DNA of 64,000 nt from Flammulina velutipes (Eukaryota > Basidiomycota > Agaricomycetes > Agaricales > Physalacriaceae), in NCBI GenBank assembly GCA_011800155.1, contig CM022368.1:1-64000 (forward strand), given 5' to 3'. Position numbers and translations under genes: made by a program. Positions 23,113 through 35,121 of this stretch are shown here, one piece after another. The notes beneath the pieces were generated by a model, which was given only the letters and a program-made list of their open reading frames with translations, ran no database searches and was not told where the DNA came from. Within the stretch, counting starts at the first letter, position 1. Each line of letters begins with the position of its first letter.

Positions 23113-26109
23113 ATAAAACCAAGATAAAACGAAAGATGTAGGAGATATAAGGAAGAGGAAAATATGCATGGTAGTCTATAAGATGATGCTGGATGCCAGG
23201 TGACGACGAAAACGACGAAAGCTAAGTACGAAGACAGCGCGAACCTGGAGACTGGTGAACAGAGCCCTAGTCTACAAAGTCCCGAAACGAAAACGGTATG
23301 AACAGGAAAGTGGAAAGCGGATAGAACACGACGGTTCATTTGGATTTTTGCTGCAATAATGCACGCATCAGACAACAATTTGACTCAGCAAACCCATGGG
23401 GGTCCACGGCGGGGAGCTGTAAAGACGTACCGGTTTGCGCATCATTAGGTGAGAAGAATCACAGCATTGCAACGAAGATGTTGTCTATAACGAAATAGCA
23501 GACAGGGTCAGCGGCGTTGGGATGTGGTGGGGCGTACGCACTGGACGTGTAGGATATGGAGACAGTCGGGGAGAGCCCTTGGCGGCGGTTTGCAACAGAG
23601 CCTTTTCAAGCTGTAAGGTATGTTTAGCGAGAGCCTCGTACGATAACGGAGGAAGTGCACCTTTGCCTCGCTCGCGAGTTTGCCATACATGTTTGGGTGC
23701 AGCGACACATTTTGGAGGTTCGTCGCTTGAGGCAGCGCGTGCAACGAGGAGGAAAGACTGGGGAAAGCGAGTAAGTTGGAGGGAATGCCTTTGGGCGCGT
23801 CGCGAGAAGACATGGCGAAAGTAACAGCCAAGGTAAAGCAGATAGCGAATTGTAGGAACGTTGGGCGAACGTTGGCTAGCTGGAGCAAGTGCACTTTGAG
23901 ACGGCGGTGAGGAAAGAAAATGAGGGACGCTGGCTCAACTCTTATACTAATAGATCACCGCGCATGGTCGTGGCCCTATATGGCGGTTGATCGACCCAAA
24001 CAGATCTCATCGGGGGAATCTTATTTTTCAGAAATAATATTTATTTTTAGGTTATTTTTTTGCACACCGATTTCAATGCTCACCCAGACAGGCAATATGA
24101 TCTCTTTGTTGGATTTTGTGCACTACTCTTTGTTTATTCTGTGGTGTTGACGAACGACATTGGCTCTCCCTCATTTTGGTACGAACAATGCACGTCGGAA
24201 TAACACATTGCATTCAAGGCTTCAATATCACGTCTTCGGTGCCTGAAGCGTACTCAATTTCATTTTCCATCATTTCGTCGCGACGTCCTCTTGACCTTCA
24301 TGATCCCCGCTTTATATTAGACGCCATAACGTTGCTGGCCTTCATCCTTGAGAATCTCTCACAATTCAGGACATTTATCGGAATTTCACACGAAACGTGG
24401 TCTCCTCATGCCTGCCCAAATAATACTCTTGACTGTCAATTCAAGTTTGCGCAGGTTTGCGCTGCAACCTTCGCACCCCCTCTCTAACGTTACTTCAGAA
24501 ACACCGCTCTGCCAAATACACTATTCTTCCCCATCGATACCGATGAGATGGTTTCCTTCTACTCGATATGATTTCCCTGTCTAGACTGTTCGATAGCTAA
24601 CATGTAAACATGTCGCAAGTTACAACAGCAATACCCCCGACGTAGCCCGAGGTTAATTCGCATATACCATTCGTGTTGGGGCCATCTCTCTTCATGTATA
24701 ATAAGGGTTGTATGCATTCCCAGGCCCACGCACCTAAAGCCATGCGTCGCGCCGCCTATCGTTAGAGTGTTTTCGGAGCGCCAAAAACCCAGGGTACCGG
24801 GCGTCTCCGGCCATTTATGGGCTAGCGTTGTCCGCAACTTGTCCCTGCTCAGCGAGAGAAATGTTAGGTAGGTATCCTCAGTTGCATTGAAATTAAAGGG
24901 AGACATGTCTGAAGTAGGTCAGACATGAAAATTGAATGGTCTACCAGTTCCTTGTCTTGAAAATGGACAAGGAAATATACATTATCGTGCGCCAACCTTT
25001 GGTACCGTCACTCTTCCAAAACGAGCCACCGGATTTGTCCGGCCATTGATGGCAAAGAGAATTTGGGTGCTCCGAAAACACTCTATTACAATCCCTTTCT
25101 CCGTCTTAATACAAGAATGCCGGAATTTTGAACCTCCCATCCGGGCCTCTCAGACTTCATTGAACCATTCGTTCATGAATTGCTACAATGGTCGTTCAAG
25201 AATGATTCATCATATATGCTTCTCATGCAAAGGCCTTGCGTCCCAACACGTGTCGTGGCAAGTAGCTACTATCCTGCAAACGCAACCTAATCTGACTATT
25301 TGGACTTGCAACAGACCATTGATTATCTGACGTACGACCCCCGTATTAGTATTACTCTTCCTTCCATCGACCTCTCCGTCCGCGTGCATGCACGTATCCC
25401 TAGCGTACACGTGTGAACAACCTTCGCTCGACCCATGAATCCGATTTGCACTATCATCCTGCATGTAGTGTCCTGTAGTGTCCCCACTTTATCCTCGAGT
25501 CCGCGATCCGCAATCCTCATCAGAGTTTATCTCATTCCCATCCCCCTCGTCACCGAATCTGCTCTAAGTCCACCTACCAATGTCAATAGATGCAATAACA
25601 ATGGACATTGGACATTCAGCCGGTCTCTTGACTCTCCAGCACCAACACCAACACCAAGTTCCGACCTCTTTGAATGATGAATGACATACCGTAGACGAAG
25701 TTGCCGTAGACTAAATATCGTTACGACAACGTGGATTGAGTAGTTACCTCCTCATGCCTTTGATCGCTTTCGAGATATCATGGAAGGGTCAGAAGACCAG
25801 ACCGCTACTCCCGGGGTAGTCGACAGCAGATTGGATACTCAACCAAGTACGAGGTATCGGCGATGACGTGCGCAATACATTGAAATGTCTAATCAGCACT
25901 GATAGTACTAGGCTTATCCCGATTCGTTGCTTTACGGTTTGTATTGTCGGGGTAGGGGTCAGATCGACCCATGCTACTCATGCCTTGACAAACGAACTTC
26001 CTTATACTAACGGAATTTTTGAGTAAACCATCTTCTTATCAGACACAATGAGGTAACACAACGAACAGTTATGAATACTCCTATCTTCATCCTCCTTGAG
26101 ACAGTATCG
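23113..26109. other. 3 kb without a recognisable gene
   Basis: A minus frame at 23508-23894 contains a signal-like hydrophobic run (FLQFAICFTLAVTFA), but it lacks an ATG before that run and has no family signal. The phrase tagagtgttttcggagc occurs near 24765 on the plus strand and near 25080 on the minus strand. The region 24000-24120 is AT-rich. Nothing else stands out. Confidence 0.35.
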
Positions 26110-28135
26110 CCTACTCGATAGCCTGTTTCCCGTCGTATGCAGGCAACCTCCCGCACGCTTGAGTCCAATGAAATTGTGCCCTCACACAAAGCTGTGACCG
26201 TCGCAATTACTTCGTCAACAGACCCAATACGGTAATCCATAGTATCTCGCTCTCTGCCGACGGGGATCATCAGCAAACGGAACGGAAAGATGCATCCATG
26301 ACTCACCGCAAAGTTACAGTCTTATTTTGTATAGCTATTCACCGACGAGAACAAAAAATAAGTTGCAACCCCCGCAAAGAGAGAGGAGTAGAACACGCAC
26401 ATGCAGAGTCAACAGTGATACCGTAGGGAGTTCCGAGCTCGTCGTTCCGTGCATAGCGCCTGCCAATAGAGACGCTCGAATCGTCGACTCTTGAGAACAC
26501 ACCAGCTCGACGCAATTTGGCGGCTGTTAGGAAGTTAGATCAACTAGCTCATATATCCCGCGTAGATAACGTACATATCTCTGAAACCAAGGGGTCGAAC
26601 TCATCCTTGGCTGACAGAGGGCAGATGAGGACCTCGGTAGGTGCTACCAGTGGAGGCAGACATAAGACCTGTCATATCGGTAGGTCAATGAATTCATCTC
26701 GGACCTTGATTTAGAACGACTTACACCACGCTCGACGTCTTGCTCCCTGCTCCAGAAGTTGTGCTCCAACAATGAATGAAGAATTCATCCAAGGCCAAAG
26801 GATGGCTCAATGACGTCAGGAGTGAACTCTCGGGCTAGAAGAATTTCGGAAATCAATGATACATCACAGGAAGTGCGTTCGGAATGCTTACTGGTCTGCT
26901 TCAGTGTTTCTCAATGGTCAGGAACTCGGGGGTGACGTCAAATGTCTTGCCTTCTGGAGTGGATACCGTTGCGTTACTATGTGAGATGGTTAGTATGATT
27001 CCGATGAGGAGATGGCTACATACCCCTTGGCGAGATCCTTCTTGATTTTCAGTAATTCCGACTCATCGAGGTTTTCAGTGTGTTTCAGGAATATAGCAGT
27101 GTCGCCTTTGAACGATTTTCCGACCAGCTTCTTGTTGACCTCTGCGACCTCCCTCTCGGTGATGATAGGGTCCTTCAGGAACTGGCGTACAACCAACGGA
27201 TGTCCAGTCTTCTTCGAATGCACGGTCAGATCATAGGCAGCTCGGTCGGCACAACCAACACATTCTGTCCACTCATAAGAGTTTTCAATCTCCGCGTCCC
27301 AGCAGTCGGTAGCATAGTGGGCCATTTCATTTCCCATATGCTGACGGAATCGCAGGCGAGTGGGGTTGATGCCGATCTTGAGCAGGAACTGGTATATCCG
27401 GACCATGAAGTACGCGAAAGTCTCGTTGGCGATAACACCTTCCTCGACTGCTTCGCCGACTGCCATGCACGGCAACTTCGTCGTGCCAGCGACTTGGACG
27501 TGGCGGTCTAGGAGATCGAGCCCGACATCTCATACTTCCTTGAACTTGATGTGGGTCTTGTCGTCTGGGTCGACAAAGTGTTCTATCTCGGCCATGGTGA
27601 ACTCGCGGACGCGGAGGAGGCCAGCACGGGGAGAGATCTTGTTACGGAAGGAACGGCCGATCTGTGGTGAGGCGAAGGGAACGCGCCCGTTATTCAAATC
27701 TAGGAGGCGAGAGAAATTGAGGAAATAGCCTTGGGCAGTTTCGGGACGGAGGTAGCCAGGATGTTGGCCAGTAGGACCGATGCTACTTGCGAACGTCAAG
27801 TTGAAGAGCTGGGGTTCGCCGACTTCGTTGTCGGTGTCGGGATTCTGGATGGCGAATTTTTTGCAGAGTTCGCCAAGTTTTGGGCCACCAAAGTTATCAA
27901 GCTGGAATACTTGATTAATTTCTCGATTCGTAGAATTGAATTTTGACTCACCTGAGCTAAGATCGTTTCGTACTCTTTGGCAAGCTCTGGTGCTAATGGC
28001 ACTTTCGGAGGCGTCTTGTCCTTTTTGGCTTTTTTCTTTGCGTCTGCAGGCACTTGGGACTTGCCAGAACGCAGCTCCTCGTCGTCTGCAAGTCTTTGTG
28101 TGAGGACGTTCTTGACGAGATGATCGGCGCAGCTG
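26110..28135 (-). pseudogene. Glycyl-tRNA synthetase pseudogene, 5' truncated with in-frame stop
   Basis: Class II glycyl-tRNA synthetase (charges tRNA-Gly) of the eukaryotic alpha2 type. Minus-strand exons spell family landmarks: [18 protein letters not shown] (about 28120), [15 protein letters not shown] then after an intron [33 protein letters not shown] (about 27750), [17 protein letters not shown] (about 27650), [13 protein letters not shown] (about 27580), INPTRLRFRQHMGNEMAHYA (about 27350), VIEPSFGLG, NFWSREQDVERG, PPLVAPTEVLICPLSA (about 26650) and SIGRRYARNDELGTPYG (about 26470). Lesions: the N-terminal third, including the first catalytic motif, is absent. FGLG is followed by TGA (26785-26787) where the family has Arg, then the frame continues ILHSLLEHN. 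A second probable stop lies at 26901-26903. The C-terminal tail is degraded. Introns are retained. A working gene must exist elsewhere. Confidence 0.82.
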
Positions 28136-28186
28136 CGCTACATGATTCTTCGAGTTTTACCTGGGTCGTTGTGAGTATCGTGACAT

Positions 28187-28895
28187 TCAGAACATTGGGA
28201 TGCCCACAATGGTGGAATTTCGTTCGAGTAACATGTGTTCAAGAGACACCTTCTGTTCTTGGAAAACCACAACATCGCGAGGAGATTCACTGATGGCTAG
28301 GTATCTGGAATTCGAAAACTCGGAGACGGAAGGTAGGGAGATGATATCTCGCGAGGAACGGCCGTGTGGGGTGACTGGAAGATCGAGGGTTAGATCGTTG
28401 CAGGCTGTTTGGAGAAAGAAGACGAACTTACTCCTTGGTTAGCATCTGATATACATGTCCATCGATTGATATCAGAGGAAGAGAGCCGTGAGGGATGAGG
28501 AGATTGCGTCCAAGTACAACGGCAGCGTCCAAGGGAGGTGTAGTTCCTGCATGCACGTTGCCTGTGATAGTAGAAAGTTAACGAGCATCTTTGAGAATGG
28601 AAGAGGAACTGATAATCAATGTGAGGATTAGTGCTGCGATGGCTGGTACACCGTCGATGCAGGCTGCTATACCCTACGTAGAAATCTTGACTTTTTGGAA
28701 GCAGTGCGTGCGGATTAGAGGGAGGACAGCAGCGCATGCCAGTGCGAGTGAAGATAGGTTGTCGGACGTCTCAGGAAGCGCGACGAGCTCATTGAAAATG
28801 AGTTGTTTTATTTCAGTTAGTAACGTCATGATGGTAAGAGGCAAGAGGCGATATCCATCTTTGCCTCTTACCACCATCACCATCGTCCACGACAT
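28187..28895 (-). CDS. F-box-like gene
   Basis: The minus frame from about 28895 contains an F-box-like pattern (TEIKQLIFNELVALPETSDN, then LALACAAVLPLIRTHCFQKV), the usual start of fungal F-box proteins that recruit targets to SCF ubiquitin ligases. Further exons appear to follow: LILTLIISSSSILKDA near 28600, GRNLLIPHGSLPLISIDG near 28490, and from about 28415 NDLTLDLPVTPHGRSSRD to a TGA at 28187-28189. Intron borders are only partly clear. The protein would be about 200 residues, short for the family. It ends about 50 bases before the truncated glycyl-tRNA synthetase starts on the same strand, so a rearrangement border lies between. Confidence 0.4.
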
Positions 28896-29064
28896 AGTGT
28901 ACCGGCCTCCAGGAGCGCGATAACCTCATGTCGACTTTGGGGCCCTAAGTTTAGCTGCTCATCATCCATATAGACAAGGAGAACACGTCGCAGGACCAGC
29001 AAATGTTCAAGATCTTCCCCATCCCCACAATTCCAAGGCGACGCCACGGATACTATCCCGACTG

Positions 29065-30217
29065 AATGAACAGTACCAGACGTTGCAGAGACGTCGTTCG
29101 TCGCACTCGGACGTTGGTGGTGAGGAAGATGGCGGGCTGGAAGACGTTATCAGCAAGGTGAGGGAAGCCAGCCAGCTCAAGGCTCCGCCTAAATGACTAA
29201 CACGGACGTAGGTAACCAAAAACCTTTGGATCTTCTCCAAGCCCTTTGCGCGAGGCGGGATAATTCCTATCGGCGGTCGTTCCACAGCCATTAAACTCAA
29301 TTCGGGCGGAGTGTGGGTTCTGGCGTCCACGCCTTTGGACCAGGAGACTCGTGTCAAGCTTGATGGACTTGGGCCTGTAGAGTAGGTGCCGTCACGCCAT
29401 TCTCACTTCCTGGCTGACTGGGTTTTCTAGGTACATCGTCTAGCCCGATGCTGTGCATCACCTGTTTTTGAGTACGCCTACCCGTCCCTCCTCGTAGTCG
29501 AAGCACTGAATGATCACTGTTTGCAGCGGAATTCAAGACGGCATATCCAAACGCCAAAGTTATCGCCCCCGCCGATGTTGTCAAGAAGTACGTGAATAAG
29601 GACTTGAAGTTCGACGGTTGTGAGTGCATTCTTTCCTGGCCTCTCCATCTGACTTATCTGTGAAACAGCGTGGGGAGCAGACCCTGTGGACACGAAGTAT
29701 GGGTTCGAGGACAATGTAAGCCCTTTCGTCAATGTTGAATGGGATTATCTGACCGTGATGTAGATTAAACACTGTTACTTCTCCGGTTTTGCAAACAAGG
29801 ATGTCGCATTCCTACACACGGCGTCCAAGACCCTCATCGAGGCCGACCTTCTCTTCAACCTCCCGGCCACTGAACAATATTTGAAATCTACGACGTCTGG
29901 CAAGATCCCCGTATTCGGAGGATTCGGTCCATCCAGCTGGTTCCATTCATTCTTTTCTCGCTGCATGGGGGAAGACAAAGAGTACGTTCAACTCTATCTT
30001 CAACTTTGAAGCTGGCTAACATCATTTCTAGAGCAATGAAGAGGGACGTGAAGACCGTCTCGGATTGGGATTTTGAAAGGATCATCCCGTGTCGTGGGGT
30101 AAGAAAAGTCGCCGTTTTTTCTGAATTGTGTTGTAACTCATATATCTCCGACAGGATGTGATAGAGAAGAAGGGTAAGAAGGCCTGGACGGACGCGTTCC
30201 AACACTATCTAGTTTAG
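29065..30217 (+). pseudogene. DUF4336-family protein with an in-frame stop
   Basis: Exons give VTKNLWIFSKPFARGGIIPI, GGRSTAIKLNSGGVWVLAST, PDAVHHLFL, EFKTAYPNAKVIAPADVV, IKHCYFSGFANKDVAFLHTA, KTLIEADLLFNLPATEQYLK and a last exon ending FQHYLV at TAG 30215-30217. This is the metallo-beta-lactamase-like DUF4336 family; its function is unknown. Six introns of 50-60 bases are evident (for example the exons starting at 29212 and 29431). Directly after YIV a TAG at 29441-29443 interrupts the exon before PDAVHHLFL. Splicing around it would lose conserved sequence, so it looks like a nonsense change. No ATG is found in frame upstream of the first exon. Apart from these two points the gene is well preserved, so it died recently or the stop is a base-call error. 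Confidence 0.7.
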
Positions 30218-31245
30218 TAGGCTCGTTGTAGCGAGTTTTCTGTTGTATATCAATACCTTGTCACTACATTTCCAAAGAAGAGAACAAACCCAGACGCCAC
30301 ATTCCATTGAAAATGCGAAAGAAAATGCAGATGCGCCACCCGTAATGTGAATGCTGATAGCTCCGAATGATTAATTCATGTAAAAGCTGCCGTCGTACTC
30401 TAGTAAGCGGTAGAGTCCAAGAGGTTCACTCACTGTACATGTTGCGCAATTTAAATGCCAGATTCTCTTCGGTTCGAAATATTAATGATTCATACCAACG
30501 CTTCCATATCCTCCAGCCTTACGGAACGACCACCTACATACGTCCAACTAGATAGTAGTAATATATCGTTCCGAAATTCTGGGAACCCGCAATAACCGCG
30601 CAAACGACAAGCGACTTCGATTAGAATTCTAATAAATAAGTAAAGCGGAGCCGTACCATGTGAGTATGCTGTAGATCAGGCTCAGACGCACGATCGGAAT
30701 GATCAAAAGTCAATGCGGTCCCGAGCCATCTGCTAAGTTCTGATTCCTCTGTCATACAGTTCATTACGCAGTCTCGAGTATATGTGAATCCCGCAGTCTG
30801 ATATGGGTCTTACAGACCCCGCCCACGAGCGCTGCTTCAATAATGGCTCCATACCAAGTGGTAGTAGTAGAGTACTTATCCTCAAAGCCCATATAGCATA
30901 TAGGACTTACACCCGGAATACGTTCCTGATAATCATAATCCGGTATACCACCTCACATCCTAGACAACGAAAATCAGATACCCGTACCAAACGAAGTATA
31001 AACCCTTATACACGTATGACATCTACCGTGAGAACATAATCTCTCTTTGTTAAGAATCATTCCTCCCGAAAAGTTAAACGCTGTATCGAGTAACCGACTC
31101 TCCAACCTGGTACCAGCTCATTCATAGTTGAGAATCTAAGGTTCTATTCAAGCTGCCGAGGATATATTTCAATAGAAATATGTATCAGAGTCTCGAAACA
31201 ATGGCTTTCAAGTTGAATGCCTGTCAGTGGGTGGATCTTTAAATT
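30218..31245. other. AT-rich stretch without a gene
   Basis: Only short frames, many TA-rich words. It may hold the DUF4336 terminator and the promoter of the zinc-finger gene. Confidence 0.4.
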
Positions 31246-32494
31246 GTATGTCTGCTCTGCCTCTACGTTCTCTTCATCCTCCTCTTATTCTCCAATGCCT
31301 CACTGTGCTCCGTACTCACGTCGCACCCCGACGGTGAGTCAACCTTCTCCTCCTCCTCGCTATCCCTCCACCAACACCCACTCCTCACTAGGCAGGCAGC
31401 GTCCCCTGCAAGAACCCCCGCTGTCCCCGAGACCGGTTTTTCGAAACGGAAACAAGCCTCAGGGAGCACTACCGAGGATCGCGCGAGGACCTCCATCCCA
31501 ACTGCCCCGTCTGCGGACTAGGTTTCTTCGATAAGTTTGCAGTCACAGAGGTATCCTTTCACCTCCCCGTGGTTTGTCGCTAGTAAATTCTTACTGCGCC
31601 ACAGCACAAGAAAACCCATCCAAAATTATCGTGCAAGAACTCGGCGTGCCGCATCCACGGAGTCTACGAGCGCGACCTGCGCGCCCACTACGAGAAGTCT
31701 CCTGCCCGCCACGTCTCCTGCCCGATCTGTGTGCAGAAATTCCGAAAGCCCGACTGTCCTGTTTTGAACAAGTCGGTTGGGTATTTCGATGTGGAGGAGC
31801 TGCAGAATGTACTCCTGTTCTCTTTTCTCTGACATACCAAGTGCTCATTACTTGATATTAGCACTACGAAAAAGACCATGACGACCTATTTTGCAGCGCC
31901 TGCAAGGTGTTGTTTGATAGTACAAATCTTCACTTTGAACATAGCTGCCCTAGTAACGAGAAGATCGACTCGGAGGTAGGCGAACTCTCCATTTCTTCCC
32001 CGAGCCATCGAAACTCAATATTCATACACAGAAATCTGGTGGCGTCGATTGCGAGGACGATTGGGTATTCCCAGCCAAGCCGTCCAACGAGAAGTACACT
32101 ACTTTTGTCGACCTTAATATCAGTTAAAAAAGAATTAATCATGTCTTCAGTTACTACGATGTTGTGGCACTGATCTCCCCCACCCCCGCCCCCGCCCCCA
32201 CTGCTCCTGGTCTCGAAGCCAGCTCGCGAGTGATGCCGCTTCCCCTGCCCATACCCAGCTTATCAGGGGAAGACTGGCCCAACTTTGTGCCCGCGCCTCC
32301 GAGGCCCCAACTAGTGCGATGCCACGAATGCGGTCAAGAACATACTGCCTTTCCGGTGTTTGTATTTCGGAGCGGATGGAGAGTTTGTTTCTTGTGAGTG
32401 TCTTGATGGCCCCGTTTGGGCATTCTTATTGACGTAGATGATGCCGTTGCGCAGGTGCGTGCAGGAGGTATTCAACGCCCGTAAAAGTACTTAG
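31246..32494 (+). CDS. C2H2-type zinc-finger protein
   Basis: Spliced plus-strand exons give repeated Cys/His pairs: CKNPRCPRDRFFETETSLRE with a following H, CPVCGLGFFDKFAVTE with H-K-K-T-H in the next exon, CKNSACRIHGVYERDLRAH, CPICVQKFRKPDCP, FCSACKVLFDSTNLHFEH and near the end CHECGQEHTAF plus CFLCVQEVF. Introns follow GTATCC (about 31550), GTACTC (about 31797), GTAGGC (about 31975) and GTGAGT (about 32393). The last exon ends at TAG 32492-32494. The start is not fixed; the first exon is Ser-rich. The array of fingers suggests a nucleic-acid-binding nuclear protein, but no ortholog is recognised. One join near 32126-32156 is doubtful because a TAA lies in the simple reading. Confidence 0.5.
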
Positions 32495-32689
32495 TTATGG
32501 AATGATGTTTTGAATCTTGATGGCATACACCCATTCTTTTTGGTCTAGTGTAGATAGAAAATATTGAATGCAATGGTGCGGCTGACCTACTGTGAGGAGG
32601 ACATAAAGACGCCTCTACGTCTCGCGAAGTAAGCGTTCACTGTTCAAACGTGCATTACCGACTACTATACACAAACTATGTATCTCAAC
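32495..32689. other. Short spacer
   Basis: Separates the zinc-finger gene from the 3' end of the glycosyltransferase pseudogene on the opposite strand. Nothing recognisable. Confidence 0.4.
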
Positions 32690-34435
32690 CCTTGTTCAAG
32701 TATGTAGCCCAGCGAATGATGTAACCTTTCAACTATGCGATCATTAGCAATGAATTCCGCAAAGCCAAAATATCTTACCTGGAGCCGTAACACCATGCTC
32801 AAAGTCCTCCGAGACGTTGCTCTTCGACCAAATCTTGTTGACGCCGTCATCCGGATCGATGAACGCCGCGTCTTGGATAGCCGACCACCAAAGGAAGGTG
32901 TTATGCCCAACGAAAGGTGCGACCTCGCCGTTGGCGCAGCCTATGGAGATACATCTGGTAATGCACCTGGTGAAATGCGCGATACCATCCTTGATGTAGT
33001 GGTGCGCGACTTGCATAATGTCTATCAAAGCAATTAGTGCGAGTGTAAATGGAAGACAAAAGTAGGGTTATGTTGGATAATAGCAACGTTGGGACATTCA
33101 GTTAGCTCGCGAGCAGCATCGCGGAAAGAATCCTACGAAACCCAATTAGACCTAAGGATATCGATGGACTAAAAGAAACATACCTCTGGAACCATGTTGT
33201 CCGAGGCGACGATGAGGATGACATCTCCCATGCGAAGACTACCTGCATTGCAAAGCCCAAGGCCTCCAACGCTGGCTGACCGCTCTCCTGGTAGATTTCC
33301 TCGATGGCCATCTCAAAAGCCTTATCCTCCAACCCTTCCTCATGTTCACCCTTCTCGCTCTCCTCCAATTCCTTCAACTTGCGCTCCATCTCTGCAGCAA
33401 CAACGCCAAGCCATAATTCATGTTCGATACCTTCTTGAAAGGACCCGCACGTTTGTATCCATCAGGATCGCCCGAATGCGGGGGACGCGCCACCCAGCCG
33501 ATGCTGTGATTCACATAGAAGGATATTTGTTTCTCCTTCTCGTCTTCGGGTAGAAGTTGGAGACCGACATCGTGGACGAAGATGGTGGAGGTACCACCTT
33601 GGCGAGCGTAGGTCCGCATGGCCTTTTGGATGGGGCACTAAGGGAGATATCAGGATCGCGTAAGTAAAGGAGGTAGACAAAAAGACATACATGGTTTCTT
33701 CGAGGCCTTCCTTGTAAACGTTCTACAGTCACATAGGGAAGACGGCCATCCAATTCGGGATTAGCTTCGGGTGCGACGGCCGAGTAGTATTTGGAGTTTT
33801 CGTGGTATTGGGCGACGGGTCAGAGACTAAAGAGACTGAGAGGAGATCTATACGAGCTGACGCACACAAAGGACACATTTGTGATGACTGCAGGCAGAAA
33901 AACTATTGGAGTGATTAGAGTGAGTAGAACACCGAGACAGTAAATCGATACTTACCATGGAGACGCAAAGGAAGAACGGAACCGTGACGAGAACGATGAA
34001 GCGCTTGTAATCGTTGCCCATACGGTACTCCGAGATCAATGTTGAGATTCCAGATGGGATGAAGACTGAGGGTGATAGTGAGTTGGTAGTCAAACTATAA
34101 CAATAAACGACCTTACAGATGGAGAGCACTGCACCCAGGCTGGCGTCCGAGGCGGTAGTGGAAGCAGGGACAGATGAGGGACCTGATGACACGGAGACAG
34201 AGGCAGCCTGACGAGAACGCCAAACAGCTTGTCCTCAATATCGCGACCAGGCAACAAGGACACGTTCATCACGCTGTAAATGATGGTGGTGAGCATGGAG
34301 AAATGATATAAGATGTAGAAACGTACAATAAAGACACCGCATTGCTCGTTGTCTGCACGAACGAGGTGAGCCACCCAAAGCTGCAAAATACGACAAATGT
34401 TCGACCCGAGAAACCAACGATGCACCGTCGGCCTG
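32690..34435 (-). pseudogene. Family 2 glycosyltransferase (chitin-synthase-like), multiply frameshifted
   Basis: Fungal membrane GT2 of the large cellulose/chitin-synthase-like type. In minus order: membrane segment TFVVFCSFGWLTS, FYILYHFSMLTTIIYSVMN, DYKRFIVLVTVPFFLCVSM, NSKYYSAVAPEANPELDGRL (about 33800), ARQGGTSTIFVHDVGLQLLP, IGWVARPPHSGDPDGYKRAG (about 33470), NAGSLRMGDVILIVASDNMV (about 33220), CANGEVAPFVGHNTFL (about 32920) and KGYIIRWATYLNKG, where it stops. Lesions are frequent. There is a frame jump inside the first membrane block near 34370, and about five bases are missing before VYKEGLEET near 33720. An extra CCAG near 33280 and an extra T near 33255 sit before NAGSLRM, and an extra base interrupts SEDFE/MVLRLQ near 32795. 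TGA and TAG then cut the reading after LNKG. The catalytic QxxRW-like and C-terminal membrane parts are missing. Introns are retained. Confidence 0.75.
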
Positions 34436-34544
34436 CTGCTCGGGTCTCTCCTACGTTCATATCCAGATCCGTTCATTGACGAGCAGGCTCATCCGCAAGT
34501 AGACGCAGCATCCAGTGCGCCGTTGCGTAGTGCATCCGTCGATT

Positions 34545-34640
34545 CATGGATTGTTTGCAGAATCTGCACGAGACCGCTGGGGTCGGCCATCCACGATGCC
34601 ATGCTTCGACGAGAAAACGCGCTCGGAAGAGAATGAGGAT
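34545..34640 (-). pseudogene. Detached first exon of a transportin gene
   Basis: The minus strand from an ATG near 34607 reads [20 protein letters not shown] and matches the start of the transportin gene at 47407 ([20 protein letters not shown]). Similarity covers the upstream DNA too, to about 34700 against about 47315, in inverted orientation. The following transportin exons are absent; instead the degraded glycosyltransferase begins about 110 bases away. Confidence 0.8.
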
Positions 34641-34792
34641 GGAAGCAATCGTTGAACGTTGAAGGATAAGGCCTACCTTGTTTGTATCTATTTGAGGACG
34701 ATCAGCTCCATGTCATTGCCCAATCATTGCCTTTTCGCCTTGTCACTTCCCTAACCTTTTCTCCTCTCCCCTGCCGATTGGTAAGGCCTGCA

Positions 34793-35121
34793 CCACTGCT
34801 TATCCATCGCCGCTATCATCGACGAGAAGATTTTCACCATGCACGGCAGTTCAAGCCCCGACCTGCAATCAATGGAGTAGATACGACGGAGTCATGCGAC
34901 CAACCGACGTCCCAGATATCGGTCTCCTCTGCGACCTCTCATGGTCTGACCCCGACAAGTACAGGCTAGTCAGAAAACGATCGTGGCGTCTCCTTCACCT
35001 TGGGGTCATACGTCGTTTCGTGTTTCCTCCAAAAGCACGACATGGAGACCTTATCTGTCGGGCACATCGAGTCGTGGAGGACGGGTACGAGCTCTTCGGC
35101 AAGAGGCATCTAGTCACCCTC
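34793..35121 (+). pseudogene. Protein phosphatase 1 catalytic subunit, C-terminal-half fragment, broken
   Basis: PP1 is the major Ser/Thr phosphatase of eukaryotes. The fragment shows [62 protein letters not shown] and [15 protein letters not shown], in family order. Damage: TAG replaces the Gln of SMEQ, and an extra base precedes MRPTDV. About five bases are lost after DPDK. TAG replaces the Trp before SENDRG, and two extra bases follow KHDM. The sequence changes without a gap into MSH2 at about 35120, so the PP1 C-terminus (substrate-groove end, SAPNYCGEF) is absent. The N-terminal half with the metal ligands is also absent here. Confidence 0.82.

Noticed and set aside
24755..25095. Short inverted match (tagagtgttttcggagc) at two places
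   Set aside because: Only about 17 bases, with no further alignment around it; could be chance.
29007..30205. Several long minus-strand frames
   Set aside because: The plus strand holds the ordered DUF4336 exons with splice sites; the minus frames are shadows.
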